Position numbers and translations under genes: made by a program. From Pseudomonadota bacterium (GTDB lineage Bacteria; Myxococcota_A; Polyangia; GCA-2747355): a stretch of 64,000 nucleotides of DNA. Positions 25,789 to 34,900 of this stretch are shown in pieces. Under the pieces are notes generated by a model that was given only the letters and a program-made list of their open reading frames with translations, ran no database searches and had not been told where the DNA came from. Where the stretch lies: positions 62,001 through 126,000 of the forward strand of contig JADJDT010000002.1 of assembly GCA_016702545.1 (NCBI GenBank), given 5' to 3'. Within the stretch, counting starts at the first letter, position 1. Every line of letters begins with the position of its first letter.

Positions 25789-27216
25789 TCATTCCGAGGC
25801 CTGGAACACGAAGGGCACGGCCACCTCCGCCGTCCCACCGCCGTCGGGTGGCGGGAAGCGCCAGCGCCGCGCGAAGCCCTCGATGCACGAGGTCACCTGG
25901 CTGTCGCCCAGGGTATCGGTCTCGATCTCGACGTTGCTCACGCTGCCGGTGGCGCTGATCGTCATGCGGATGCCGATCTTGCCCGTCAGTTTGGGATTGC
26001 GCTTCAGGGCGCGCTGGTAGCAGCCCTTGATGGCCTGCATACCCAAGCGGATCGTGCGTGCGACGGCGTCCGCCTCCAGCGTCGAGTCGCGCTCGATCGC
26101 GCCGGCCGGCTTGACGATGGCCTTGGGGACCTTCTCCTCCACGACCCCGCCGGTCTCGACCTCACCCGGGCCGCCGACGCGGCCACCGAGGTCGCCAATC
26201 CCGACGGCGCGACCGGAGCCGCCGTCGCCCTTCCCACGCAGGCCCCCACCACCGCGTCCGGCCACCGTCAAGCCGCCGATGTTGCGGAAGGCGCGATCGG
26301 CCGACGTGCCCGGATCCCCGCCGTGCAGCAGATCGGCCATGCCACTGCCGCTGCCGCCCTTGGCGCCGAGGATCTTCAGTGCGCCCATCTGCGCCACCTG
26401 CTCGGCCAGCCGGGCGCGACGCGCCGCCTCCCGCGCGCCCTGGCAGGCCTCATCGCAGGGCGGCGCCTCGCGCTTCGGGCCGCGCGGCTTCTTGTTGCCG
26501 CCGTTTGCGCCCTCGACCTTCTCGACCTTCTGCTCGCCAACGTCGGCGAGCTTGCTCAGGTCGAGCGAGGCCATCCGCGGCTGCTCCAGCGTGGGCACAT
26601 ACTCGGCGAAGTCATCGGGAATCACGTCGGCGCTGACGCGCCGCATGTTGTCCATGCCATGCAGGTAGATCACGAAGGCCGACGTCACCGCGGCCGTCCC
26701 CAGAAAGCTCCAAGCGAGCAACCAGTCCATCTGGCCGAGGATGCTGCCTCTGACCGAGGGGGGGAGCTGGGGTCGTGGCTGGAAGGGCGGCGGCGCGACG
26801 AACTGGAACAGCAGCGTCACCTCGCCGAGCACCACCTTGCCGCGCGAGCTCTCGTCGAGCGCCAAGCGGTGCAGCCCATGGCCCTTCCCCTGCGCGCCGG
26901 CGCCCTGGCGTAGCTGCTCCAGAGACTGGACCTGCCCCCCCACGGAGACGCGCCCGTCCATCGTCTCACCATAGACGAGCTGGTAGTGGTCACCCGAGTG
27001 CTCGAAGAGCGTATACGAGCGCGGCAAGCTCGACGCCGGCACCACAATCGTGTTGCGGGCGGAGACGCCGATGGTGACGGGGCCACGCCGCCGAACCAAC
27101 CGCTCTTCGACGATCTTGCCGGCCTGGATCACGCCGATGCGGAGGATCTTGGCCTCAGCCGTCGCTTCGGCCTGCTTCGTGGTCGCGTTTCTGCTCGCGT
27201 CGTTGGTCGTTGCCAT
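25789..27216 (-). CDS. GltG/PglI-like protein: FHA-like, membrane helix, AgmX/PglI C-terminal domain
   Basis: This 475-residue inner-membrane protein has an FHA-like cytoplasmic domain (residues about 25-130: RRGPVTIGVSARNTIVVPAS, YTLFEHSGDHYQLVY), one membrane helix (LLAWSFLGTAAVTSAFVIYL, about 165-184), a Lys/Gly-rich linker with a Cys pair (PPCDEACQ), and a C-terminal AgmX/PglI (TonB-like) domain (IRLGMQAIKGCYQRALKRNP, IRMTISATGSVSNVEIETD, CIEGFARRWRFP). Such proteins cross the cell wall in the Glt gliding and Nfs spore-coat machines of Myxococcus. ATG 27216 gives a short N-terminus; ATG 27231 is possible. It is the last gene of the six-gene block. Confidence 0.78.
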   Translation of the reverse strand: MATTNDASRNATTKQAEATAEAKILRIGVIQAGKIVEERLVRRRGPVTIGVSARNTIVVPASSLPRSYTLFEHSGDHYQLVYGETMDGRVSVGGQVQSLEQLRQGAGAQGKGHGLHRLALDESSRGKVVLGEVTLLFQFVAPPPFQPRPQLPPSVRGSILGQMDWLLAWSFLGTAAVTSAFVIYLHGMDNMRRVSADVIPDDFAEYVPTLEQPRMASLDLSKLADVGEQKVEKVEGANGGNKKPRGPKREAPPCDEACQGAREAARRARLAEQVAQMGALKILGAKGGSGSGMADLLHGGDPGTSADRAFRNIGGLTVAGRGGGGLRGKGDGGSGRAVGIGDLGGRVGGPGEVETGGVVEEKVPKAIVKPAGAIERDSTLEADAVARTIRLGMQAIKGCYQRALKRNPKLTGKIGIRMTISATGSVSNVEIETDTLGDSQVTSCIEGFARRWRFPPPDGGGTAEVAVPFVFQASE

Positions 27217-27265
27217 GAACGCCCGCCCCATCTGCCTTCGAGCTACTACCTACTCGCCAGCCGGC

Positions 27266-27643
27266 TCAAAACGGGCTGTGCCTGACGCTCTCCAGGATCC
27301 GCGGCGCGAAGTCCTGGTTGAGCTGGGACCAGTCGTAGTTGATCTGTGAGCGCTGCAGCACGTAGAAGGCGTTCGGCTTCTGAATGCGCCCCTCGATGAC
27401 GAAGCCCGTCTCGATGCGGAAGACCTTCCGGCCACCCGCCGAGCGCTGCACGGTCACCTGCGGACCCTGCGCCTTGCCATCCCCCGCCGCCTGCCCTGCC
27501 TTCTTCTCCGGAGCCCCTGCCGGTGCCGCGGCATCCGCACGAGCCGCGCCCCCGCCCTGCGGCGCCTGCGCGCGGGAAGCGGCCGCTGCCCACAGAATCA
27601 CCGCAAGCGCCAAAGCGAGTGTGCTTCGGATCTTCTTCTGCAT
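27266..27643 (-). CDS. Small secreted protein of the Glt/Nfs-like block
   Basis: This 125-residue protein has a clear Sec signal peptide (MQKKIRSTLALALAVILWAAAASRAQA), an Ala/Gly-rich spacer, and a C-terminal region GRKVFRIETGFVIEGRIQKP followed by FYVLQRSQINYDWSQLNQDF. The order between a GltE-like TPR protein and a GltG-like protein resembles the place of GltF in the Myxococcus cluster, but sequence similarity was not testable. It is probably periplasmic. The longer open frame upstream is antisense-like (Arg/Pro/Ser-rich), so ATG 27643 is preferred. Confidence 0.65.
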   Translation of the reverse strand: MQKKIRSTLALALAVILWAAAASRAQAPQGGGAARADAAAPAGAPEKKAGQAAGDGKAQGPQVTVQRSAGGRKVFRIETGFVIEGRIQKPNAFYVLQRSQINYDWSQLNQDFAPRILESVRHSPF

Positions 27644-27698
27644 GACGAACTCCCGCCCGATTGGGCCACCCGCTGCCGGGCCGCCCGCCGGGCTCTCG

Positions 27699-28919
27699 CT
27701 AGGGCTTGGCTCCCGGTGCCGGCGCCACCGCATTGCTCCCAGCAGCCTTGGGCTGGGCGGCCTCCTGCTTGGGCTCGGCGGCCTCCTGCTTGGGCTCCTG
27801 CTTGGGCTCGGCGGCTTTCCGCGCCGCCTTCTCGGCCTCACGGGCCTTGGTCGCCTGCGCACGCTCGATGCGGCGCCGCTCCTTTTCCAGTTCGCGCTGT
27901 GCGCTCTGGATGAAGCCCTCGGCCAGCTCCGTCTGCTCACGTACGGATTCGAGTCGCTTGAACTTCCCCAGGTTGAGCAGCGCCGCCTGCAGCTGCTCCG
28001 TCCGCTGCATCCCCGGAAAGCTCTGCGCGTCGAGGTAGAGCACGCCCAGGTTGAAGTACGCGGCGGCGTAGTCCGGTCGCAGCTGCAGCGCCCGCGTGAG
28101 CGCCTGCATCGCCTTGACCACCTCGCCCGCCCCGCGATGGGCGGCGCCGAGATTGAGCTGCGCCTCCGCCCGCTGCGGCAGCAGCCCGACAGCTCGCTCG
28201 AGCGCCGAGACTGCCTCCTTGTAGTTCTTCACCTCGAGGTACTGCGCCCCGAGGTTGAGCCAGGCGGGCCCGTAGCGGTCATCGACTTGGGTGGCCTTCT
28301 GGAACTGTGCCAGGGCGCGCGCTTGGTCGTCATCACGCAGCGCGATCAGGCCCCGCAGGTTGTGGCAGCGCGCCGACCGCGGCTCCAGGCCCAGCGCGAT
28401 CTCGCAGACCGACTCCGCGAACTCCCTCTTGCCAAGACGGAAATAGGCGCGCGCCATGACCTCCATCGCGGGCGTGAATTTCTCGTCACGGCGCAGCGCG
28501 TTCTTGCAGTGCTCGATCGCCTCCTCATGGGCGCCGCGCGCTTCGGCGGCCCGCGCCGCCTCCAGTTGCTCCACCGGCTTCGCCCCGCGCACCTCGGGCA
28601 TCGGCGCCGCGTTGGCCTCGCTTGAACTCGCGGCTTCAGCGCCCGCTGCACGGGTCGCCGAGCCGGCCGGCGCGCCCGTCGCGCCCGGGTCCCCCGGCCC
28701 GACGCGCGCTGCCTGCTCCGCCTGAACCCGGCGCCCCGTCGTAGGCTGCTGCTGCTGGCCGGCGCAACCAACCACCGCCGTGAGCAGACTCGCGAGCACG
28801 ATGCCGCGGACCCCCTGCGTCGAGACGCCACGGACGCCGTGCATCAGGCTACCGCCCACGCCGTGCGTCAGGATGCCGCGGACGCCCTGCGTCAGGATCT
28901 CGTTGGCTCGCTGCATCAT
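27699..28919 (-). CDS. TPR lipoprotein, GltE/AglT-like
   Basis: This 406-residue protein has a lipobox (GIVLASLLTAVVGCAGQ) after an odd N-terminal segment made of four 8-residue repeats (TQGVRGIL-type). Residues about 135-330 form at least five TPRs (for example YGPAWLNLGAQYLEVKNYKE, AEAQLNLGAAHRGAGEVVKA, YAAAYFNLGVLYLDAQSFPG), typical scaffolds for protein assembly. The C-terminus is a charged helix and a Lys/Glu/Pro/Gln tail. In Myxococcus the TPR lipoprotein AglT/GltE is part of the envelope-spanning motility complex. The true start may be downstream of the repeats (GTG or ATG codons), which would give a normal signal peptide. Confidence 0.72.
   Translation of the reverse strand: MMQRANEILTQGVRGILTHGVGGSLMHGVRGVSTQGVRGIVLASLLTAVVGCAGQQQQPTTGRRVQAEQAARVGPGDPGATGAPAGSATRAAGAEAASSSEANAAPMPEVRGAKPVEQLEAARAAEARGAHEEAIEHCKNALRRDEKFTPAMEVMARAYFRLGKREFAESVCEIALGLEPRSARCHNLRGLIALRDDDQARALAQFQKATQVDDRYGPAWLNLGAQYLEVKNYKEAVSALERAVGLLPQRAEAQLNLGAAHRGAGEVVKAMQALTRALQLRPDYAAAYFNLGVLYLDAQSFPGMQRTEQLQAALLNLGKFKRLESVREQTELAEGFIQSAQRELEKERRRIERAQATKAREAEKAARKAAEPKQEPKQEAAEPKQEAAQPKAAGSNAVAPAPGAKP
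28808..28903 (-). repeat. Four 24-bp tandem repeats in the GltE-like signal region
   Basis: Four units of 24 bases (28,808-28,831; 28,832-28,855; 28,856-28,879; 28,880-28,903) with a core GACGCCGTGCGTCAGGATGC, read on the minus strand as (T/M)-(Q/H)-G-V-(R/G)-G. They fall just before the lipobox of the TPR lipoprotein and keep frame. Confidence 0.75.
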
Positions 28920-28957
28920 GGTCTCCGTCGCTCCACCCGCGCACCCCGGCCGGGTCT

Positions 28958-31900
28958 TCAGTCGATCACGGTCTCGATGCGCGGCGCCTTCAGCAGCGGA
29001 TAGCTGCTCGGGTCGAGGGCGTTGAGCCGACGCCGCGCCTCCTCAGTATACGGGTTGGAAACGCCAAGCTCTTGCGCGCGCTCCACGCAGAGGCTGAAGA
29101 GCTTCTTCGTCTCCTCCTCGACCGGCCGTACCTCGCGCTCCAGCGCCTGGTCGAGCTGCTCCATGTACATATCCACGGCGTCCTGGCCCAGACGCTTGAC
29201 CTTCTCGGGCACCGGCAGCTCGCGGAAGCCCTTGGCCACCTCGCGCGCGACGTGCTCGAAGATCACACCCCGCCGCTCCATCCCGGCCAGCGTCCAACGC
29301 GCACGCTTGAAGGCCAACACACCGTCGTAGTCATCGCGTAGCGCGGCGGCCCGGCGCTGAAGCTCGGTCTTGCGCCGGATCAGCGTGGGGATGGTCTCTG
29401 AGCGCACCTGCGCGGTCAGAAACTCGGCGAGCCGACCCTCCAGCTGCTGGAAGGTCGCGGCAGCCGCGTACTCCGCCCCATCCGAGGCCGGCTGCAGGCC
29501 GCGCTGCTTGTACTCCTGAATCGTCAGCTTGTAGTACTTGCTGGCGGTCGCCGCGATGCCCCGCGTCTCCGCATTCTTGGCGATGCGGTAGACCGCCTCC
29601 ACCGCGCGCATCTGCTGTCCGGGCACCGCGCCGTAGAGCCGTGGGAATTCCCGCAGCACCTTCGCCATCTGGTCGAAGCTGCCCATCTTGCCGTAGATCA
29701 TCCCGGCCCGGAAGTACGACTCCGCCGCCTCCTGCGGCTTCCCAACCTGAGCCGCATAACGCAGGAAGAGCTGCGCGGCACGGCCGTAATCCTGATCGTT
29801 CTCCAGGATCGCGGCCGCGTTGTAGAGCGCATCGACCCGATGCGGGTCGCCCGCGAAGCGCGGTGCGTCCGCCATGATCAGATAGCTGTCCACGGCCTTC
29901 TTGAACTCGAAGAAGCGCTTGTAGTTCTCCGCCGAACGCCAGAGCGCTTCCCCTGCGAGCTCGCTCGCCTGGTATTTCTGCCAGACCTGCTCGTAGATGC
30001 CCGTCGCCGACTCGAAGCGCATCGACTTCTCGTAGGCAACGGCCGCATTGAATAACGCCTTGTCGGCGTCGCTGCTCTCGGGATTCGACTCGACCAAGGC
30101 GAGGTAGGCCACGGCGGCCTGATCGAAGAGCGGGGCTGCCTCCTGCGTCCGACCGGCCTTGTGTAGCTCGTCGGCACGCTTGAAGAGCGTCTCCGCGCGC
30201 TTGAATTTGATGCCGACCAGCAGCTTCTGAGCGCCGGTGGCCACGTCACCCGCGCGCGCCTCGCCGCCGCACTTGCCCGACGAGAGCTTGGTCGCCCAGC
30301 TCTGCATCTCGTCGAGGTTCTTCTCGAGCTGGTAGGTCACCAACACCGCCTGCCCCGCGTTGAGCGCCATCGCGTCACCGCAGTACTGGTCATAAAGTAC
30401 GCCGAAGCGCTTGCGCGCATCGGGGAACTGCCCAAAGCGGTAGGCGATTTCAGCGGCCTTGTACGCCAAGCGCGGCGCCTTCGGACTCTTGGGCAGCAGC
30501 GTCACGTAGGCGTCGAGCGCGGCCTGCCAACGCTGGAAGGCCTCCGGGAGCGGCGTCGCCTTGAACTCCACGGTCTGCGCCGTGGGCAGCGCTGGCTCGC
30601 TGAGCTCCTTCTTGTCGGCGAGGGCCTGGACCTGCTGTTCCCAGGCCTTGGTCACCGAGAAGGCCGCGTCCTCCTGATAGCGATCGTCCAGATTCGAATC
30701 GCGCACCTCGGCGTATTGAACCGCGGCCTCGGGAAAGCGCTGCGCGTAGAACAGGCAGCTCGCATAGGAGAAGCGCACCTCATAGGAGTTCTTCGAGTGC
30801 GGAAAGCGGTCGAGGTACTTGGCGTAGGCCGCCGCCGCAACGGCGTACTCTTCGCCCGCCTTGCGCAGCGTCTCGACGTCCTTGCTGGCGATGCCGAGAT
30901 TACGGAGCCGCTGCCCCTCCTTGTGGTGCGATACGGCGGCAAAGATCAGCGCCTGCTCGTCGTATTCGCGCGCGCGCTTCAACGCCTCGGGGTTGTTGCG
31001 GTTGATCTTCTCCCACTCCGAACCCTTGCCGAAGAGGCGCGTGAACTCTTCGCGCTCGCGAATCGCTTGGTCGAACTGGCGCAGGCGCTCGAGTGCGGTG
31101 ATCGTCCGCTCCTGCACCTCGGGGTTTTCGGCCTGGTTCGGCCAGCGCTCGAGCAACACCTTGTAGACCTTGATCGCGTCCTCATACTTCGTCGTGTCGA
31201 AGTAGATCTCTGCCAGCCGCCGATAGACCTCGTAGACGTGCTTCTGCGCTTCACGGCCCCGGTAGACGCCATCGATGCGTTGGAGGCCGTTCTCGGCGTC
31301 CGCCTGTTGGTCGCCGTTCCAGTCCTCCTCGGCGAAGGAGATGCCGAGATACTGAATCGCCTCCGGTCGCATCTCGGAGCCGGCCTTGCCCGTACGCTCG
31401 AGCTCGCGATCGGCGAACAACACCAGCTCGTCGAAGTTCTTGATCGCCTCGGGGAACTTGTCCGCGCGATAGTACGTCCAGGCCAGCTTATAGAGCGCCT
31501 CATCGTAGTACGCGTTGCCCTTCGGGCCCAGGTCGATGACCTTGCGGTAGGCGGTGATCGCCGCGGTCAGCTCGTTCTCGTCGAAGTGGTACTCGCCGAT
31601 CCGCACCCAAGCCTCGGGGTTGAAGCGGCTCGTCGGTGCGAGCGGCCGGCAATCGGTGTAGTCCTTGCCTTCGACCTTGGCCGGAAGCGCCAGCGTCGGC
31701 GCCAGCTCACCGGCGGAGGGCGTATAGCGCACGGGCGGCTCGTACTTGTTGCGGCAGACGAGCGCTAGCAGCGCCTGATTGCCGAGCTGCACCTCGCCCA
31801 TCTCCGCCAAGCAGAAGCCGAGCAGGTAGTACGCCCCGTCGATGAAGCGGTAGCTCGGCCATTCGGCGATCAGCCGCTGGTGCAACGCCACCGTGCGCGC

Positions 31901-32377
31901 GTAGTCCTGGCGCGGCGGAGCCGGGGCGACGGCGATCTCCTTGCGCTCCAGCTTGCCGAGCTCGCCCTCGTAGCGCTCCTGCGCCAGCAGGTAGTCGTCG
32001 TTGGACTGCTCGAAGTAGAGCTCGGCCAGCCGGAAGATCGCGTCCGGGGTCCAGCGGGGCGAGGACGGGTAGCGCCGCAGAAAATCCTCGAAGAGCGTGA
32101 TCGCCGCCACGCGGCGCGACCGCTCCGCCCGCTCCAGCTCGCTGATCTGCGCGCTGAACGAACCCACGACCTGCTGCCGACGGGCCTCGTACTTGCCTCG
32201 CACGACCCGGTTGAGCGTGGTGCGATAGTCGTCGGCGGCGGCGCTGAAGCGCTCGACCTCGGCCTGCAGCTGATCGAGCTCGGCCGCCCCGCGCGCACCG
32301 CTCGCAGGGTCGCCACCGGCGGCGGCGCCATTGAGCAGCAGCAGCGCGGCCACAGCGAGCATTGGGCCATGGCGCAT
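28958..32377 (-). CDS. Large periplasmic TPR protein, GltD/AgnA-like
   Basis: This 1139-residue protein has a signal peptide (MRHGPMLAVAALLLLNGAAA-G), a coiled-coil start (ELDQLQAEVERFSAAADDYR), and TPR-like helical hairpins along most of its length, such as PDAIFRLAELYFEQSNDDYL, PEAWVRIGEYHFDENELTAA, ALYKLAWTYYRADKFPEAIK and NYKRFFEFKKAVDSYLIMAD. ATG 32377 is taken because the signal peptide starts there; the longer frame adds 40 residues with no domain. Size, order and layout match the big TPR member of Glt/Nfs-type clusters, thought to form the periplasmic frame of the machine. No enzymatic motif is visible. Confidence 0.75.
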   Translation of the reverse strand: MRHGPMLAVAALLLLNGAAAGGDPASGARGAAELDQLQAEVERFSAAADDYRTTLNRVVRGKYEARRQQVVGSFSAQISELERAERSRRVAAITLFEDFLRRYPSSPRWTPDAIFRLAELYFEQSNDDYLLAQERYEGELGKLERKEIAVAPAPPRQDYARTVALHQRLIAEWPSYRFIDGAYYLLGFCLAEMGEVQLGNQALLALVCRNKYEPPVRYTPSAGELAPTLALPAKVEGKDYTDCRPLAPTSRFNPEAWVRIGEYHFDENELTAAITAYRKVIDLGPKGNAYYDEALYKLAWTYYRADKFPEAIKNFDELVLFADRELERTGKAGSEMRPEAIQYLGISFAEEDWNGDQQADAENGLQRIDGVYRGREAQKHVYEVYRRLAEIYFDTTKYEDAIKVYKVLLERWPNQAENPEVQERTITALERLRQFDQAIREREEFTRLFGKGSEWEKINRNNPEALKRAREYDEQALIFAAVSHHKEGQRLRNLGIASKDVETLRKAGEEYAVAAAAYAKYLDRFPHSKNSYEVRFSYASCLFYAQRFPEAAVQYAEVRDSNLDDRYQEDAAFSVTKAWEQQVQALADKKELSEPALPTAQTVEFKATPLPEAFQRWQAALDAYVTLLPKSPKAPRLAYKAAEIAYRFGQFPDARKRFGVLYDQYCGDAMALNAGQAVLVTYQLEKNLDEMQSWATKLSSGKCGGEARAGDVATGAQKLLVGIKFKRAETLFKRADELHKAGRTQEAAPLFDQAAVAYLALVESNPESSDADKALFNAAVAYEKSMRFESATGIYEQVWQKYQASELAGEALWRSAENYKRFFEFKKAVDSYLIMADAPRFAGDPHRVDALYNAAAILENDQDYGRAAQLFLRYAAQVGKPQEAAESYFRAGMIYGKMGSFDQMAKVLREFPRLYGAVPGQQMRAVEAVYRIAKNAETRGIAATASKYYKLTIQEYKQRGLQPASDGAEYAAAATFQQLEGRLAEFLTAQVRSETIPTLIRRKTELQRRAAALRDDYDGVLAFKRARWTLAGMERRGVIFEHVAREVAKGFRELPVPEKVKRLGQDAVDMYMEQLDQALEREVRPVEEETKKLFSLCVERAQELGVSNPYTEEARRRLNALDPSSYPLLKAPRIETVID

Positions 32378-32536
32378 CCTAGAGCCTCCCCTCACTTCGG
32401 TCCCTCGGTTCGCTCGGCCGACGTCCCCCACAGGGGCGCGCGGCGGGGCGCGAGCTTTGATCTGCGGCGGCGCGCCAGTCACGGCGACTGGCTGCATACT
32501 CCCTCGCGACCCCTCCCCGGGGGCCCGGACCGCGGG

Positions 32537-34900
32537 TCAACGCTCGATGAGGACCTCCTTGAACTCGTCGTCGAGCAGCTGAAGATCGAGCTTCTGCTGG
32601 CGAACCAGGCGTGAGGCCTCGTTCGTCTTCGCTTCCTTGAGCGCCCAGGTGACGTCGATGACACCCACGTCCGAGCGCAGCACGAGATCGCGGAAGCGCG
32701 CCTCAATCTCGCGATAGCCGTCGAAGGCGACGCCGCCGACCACCTGCTCGCTCTCGCCGTTGAAAGCGGCGAGGTCGCCGCGATCGGCCGCGAGCCGCGC
32801 CGCCTCTTCGGCGAGAGCCGCGCGCACGGTCGTCAGCCGCACGTCCACGCCACGTTCGAGCTCGGCGTTGAACAAGCGCAGCGTCGTGTCCACCGCGTCG
32901 CAGCGCGCGAGCAGCACATCGTTCCCCACGAGCTCCTGCTGGCTCGCGCTCGACAGGCGCGCCCGATAGACCCCGAGCAGCTGATGCTCCTGCTCGACGA
33001 GCGTGCGAAAGCGCTCCTTATAGCCGCGCTCGGCGACCTCCTGGGGCCCGCCGACGCCGGTCGCATCACGAGCGCTGGCCAGCTCGAGCTCGAGAGCCTC
33101 GGATTCCTGCTCCAGCTCAGCGAGCGCCGCACGGATGTCGCCCGCCTCGCGCTCGAAGCCAACACGTAGCGTCGCGTCCCGACCGGAGGCCGAGTCGGCG
33201 AAGAACTTCTCCACCGCGACGAGTTGGGCGCGGACGCTGGAAACCGTCACACCGATACGACTGAGCTCCGCCTCGAGCTCGGCGATTCTGAGGCCACGGC
33301 CGCTGGCGCGCTTACCGAAGGCCTCCGGATCCGTCGGCAGCTTGGCGATCTTGCCGTCCAGGTCGGCCCGCTCGCGTGACAGCGCGGCTAGCTGCTGGCG
33401 CTCCGCTGCACCCAGCAACGGGTAGGTCAGGTCGCGCTCCCGGCGCAGGATGCGCTGGCGCGCCTGGGCCAAGCGGTTCTCGATTTCCAGGGCGCCCTCG
33501 CGGGCCGCGGCGTACGCCGGGAAGACGCGGATCTTCTGCGGTGAGTCGATGACGCTGCTGATCCGCTGCATGATGCGATGGGTCTGGTCGAGCGTCTGCC
33601 CAATCTCGGCCACGTCGCCGACCACGACCAGTCCGCGCTGCACCTGCGGCAGCTCCTTGACCCACTCCGTGACCAGCGGCGGGACCTCGGCGGCGACGGC
33701 CAACGCGCCCGCACCGCGGTCCAGGTCGCGGGCCAGCAGGGCGTTGAAGAACACGGTCAGGTCGCCGCGTTCTGCCAGCAGACCAGCCATCTTCTGCTGG
33801 GCCGGGTCGAAGCGCTCGCGCAGCGCCGTGAAGAGCTCCGAGGCTCGACCCCACTGACCGAGGCGGATCAGCAGGTTGCCCCGCAGAATGGTCACCTCGG
33901 GCACGAGCGCGCTGTCGGGTTGAGCCAAGACCAGCAGATCCAAGGCGCGCAGAGCGGCGTCCAGGCGCCCCTGCTTGATGTAGATCCAGGAGGTCTCGTA
34001 GAGCGCCGTGTCGAAGTCGGCGGCCTGCCGCGAGACCTGCTCGTAGTGGTCGGCGGCGCGCACGAGCTCGCCCTGCTGGTAGAGCAGGCGCCCGAGCGCC
34101 AGATGGGTCAGGTCGACGAGCTGCTGCTCAGCCGCGCCAGGGGCGGCCCCGGGACGACCCGAGGGGTCGCGCGGCGGCGACTCCGCCAGGATGCTCGCGA
34201 AGGCCGCTCGAGCCTGCGCGTAGGCCTTCTGCGCCACGAGGCAGACCCCGACGAAGTAGCGCGCCTGGCGGTAGGGCGCCTGACCGGGCGCGACCGCGCG
34301 GAAGAGCGCTAGCGCCTGCTCGACGTGCCCGGCGAAGTAGTGGTACTTGCCGCCGATGTAGAGTGATGCGGGGAGCGTCTCGAAGGCAGGGATGTTCGCG
34401 AGCGCACGCGCGTAGGGCTCCGCGGCGGCAAGCTCGCCCGTACTTAGACTCAGCGCGATCAGACCGGCGAGGCCCTGCTGGTAATAGGGCCCGGGTCCGC
34501 GCTCGACGAGCTTGGTGAGGTAGCGGCGCGCGCCCAGGAAGTCGCGGCGCCGATGGAGGGAGTCGCCGAGGTAGAACAGGGCCTCGGCGTCGCCCGGCGT
34601 CGACGAGAAGCGCTGCACGTAATCCAGAAAGAGGATCGCCGCCTGCGTATAGTCGCCGAGCTTGTAGAGCACCTCGGCGGCGACGAGGCGCTGACCGGCG
34701 GTCTGAGCCTCCGCGCGCGCGTCGGTGGTCCGAAAGCGCTGACCGAGCTGACCGGCCTCGCCTTCCAGCGCGTTCACCTCGGCGTTGAGGTCGCGCTGAG
34801 GCGCCGCGCGCGCCTTGGCGGGCACCGCGCTGGCGGCTGCGGTCGCAGCCACCGCGAGCAGGACGAACCGGGCCGTGGCGGCAGACGGCGCACGGGTCAT
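32537..34900 (-). CDS. Secreted TPR and coiled-coil protein of the Glt/Nfs-like block
   Basis: This 787-residue protein begins with a signal peptide (MTRAPSAATARFVLLAVAATAAASAVPAKARA). TPRs cover residues about 60-400 (VLYKLGDYTQAAILFLDYVQ, DAEALFYLGDSLHRRRDFLG, DTALYETSWIYIKQGRLDAA), and a long alpha-helical coiled coil follows (around 470-700, for example ELEAELSRIGVTVSSVRAQL). Its ATG overlaps the stop of the preceding gene in ATGA, so the two are coupled. It lies 159 bases before the larger TPR gene. Similar proteins accompany envelope machines in Myxococcota. Function is inferred from context. Confidence 0.7.
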   Translation of the reverse strand: MTRAPSAATARFVLLAVAATAAASAVPAKARAAPQRDLNAEVNALEGEAGQLGQRFRTTDARAEAQTAGQRLVAAEVLYKLGDYTQAAILFLDYVQRFSSTPGDAEALFYLGDSLHRRRDFLGARRYLTKLVERGPGPYYQQGLAGLIALSLSTGELAAAEPYARALANIPAFETLPASLYIGGKYHYFAGHVEQALALFRAVAPGQAPYRQARYFVGVCLVAQKAYAQARAAFASILAESPPRDPSGRPGAAPGAAEQQLVDLTHLALGRLLYQQGELVRAADHYEQVSRQAADFDTALYETSWIYIKQGRLDAALRALDLLVLAQPDSALVPEVTILRGNLLIRLGQWGRASELFTALRERFDPAQQKMAGLLAERGDLTVFFNALLARDLDRGAGALAVAAEVPPLVTEWVKELPQVQRGLVVVGDVAEIGQTLDQTHRIMQRISSVIDSPQKIRVFPAYAAAREGALEIENRLAQARQRILRRERDLTYPLLGAAERQQLAALSRERADLDGKIAKLPTDPEAFGKRASGRGLRIAELEAELSRIGVTVSSVRAQLVAVEKFFADSASGRDATLRVGFEREAGDIRAALAELEQESEALELELASARDATGVGGPQEVAERGYKERFRTLVEQEHQLLGVYRARLSSASQQELVGNDVLLARCDAVDTTLRLFNAELERGVDVRLTTVRAALAEEAARLAADRGDLAAFNGESEQVVGGVAFDGYREIEARFRDLVLRSDVGVIDVTWALKEAKTNEASRLVRQQKLDLQLLDDEFKEVLIER

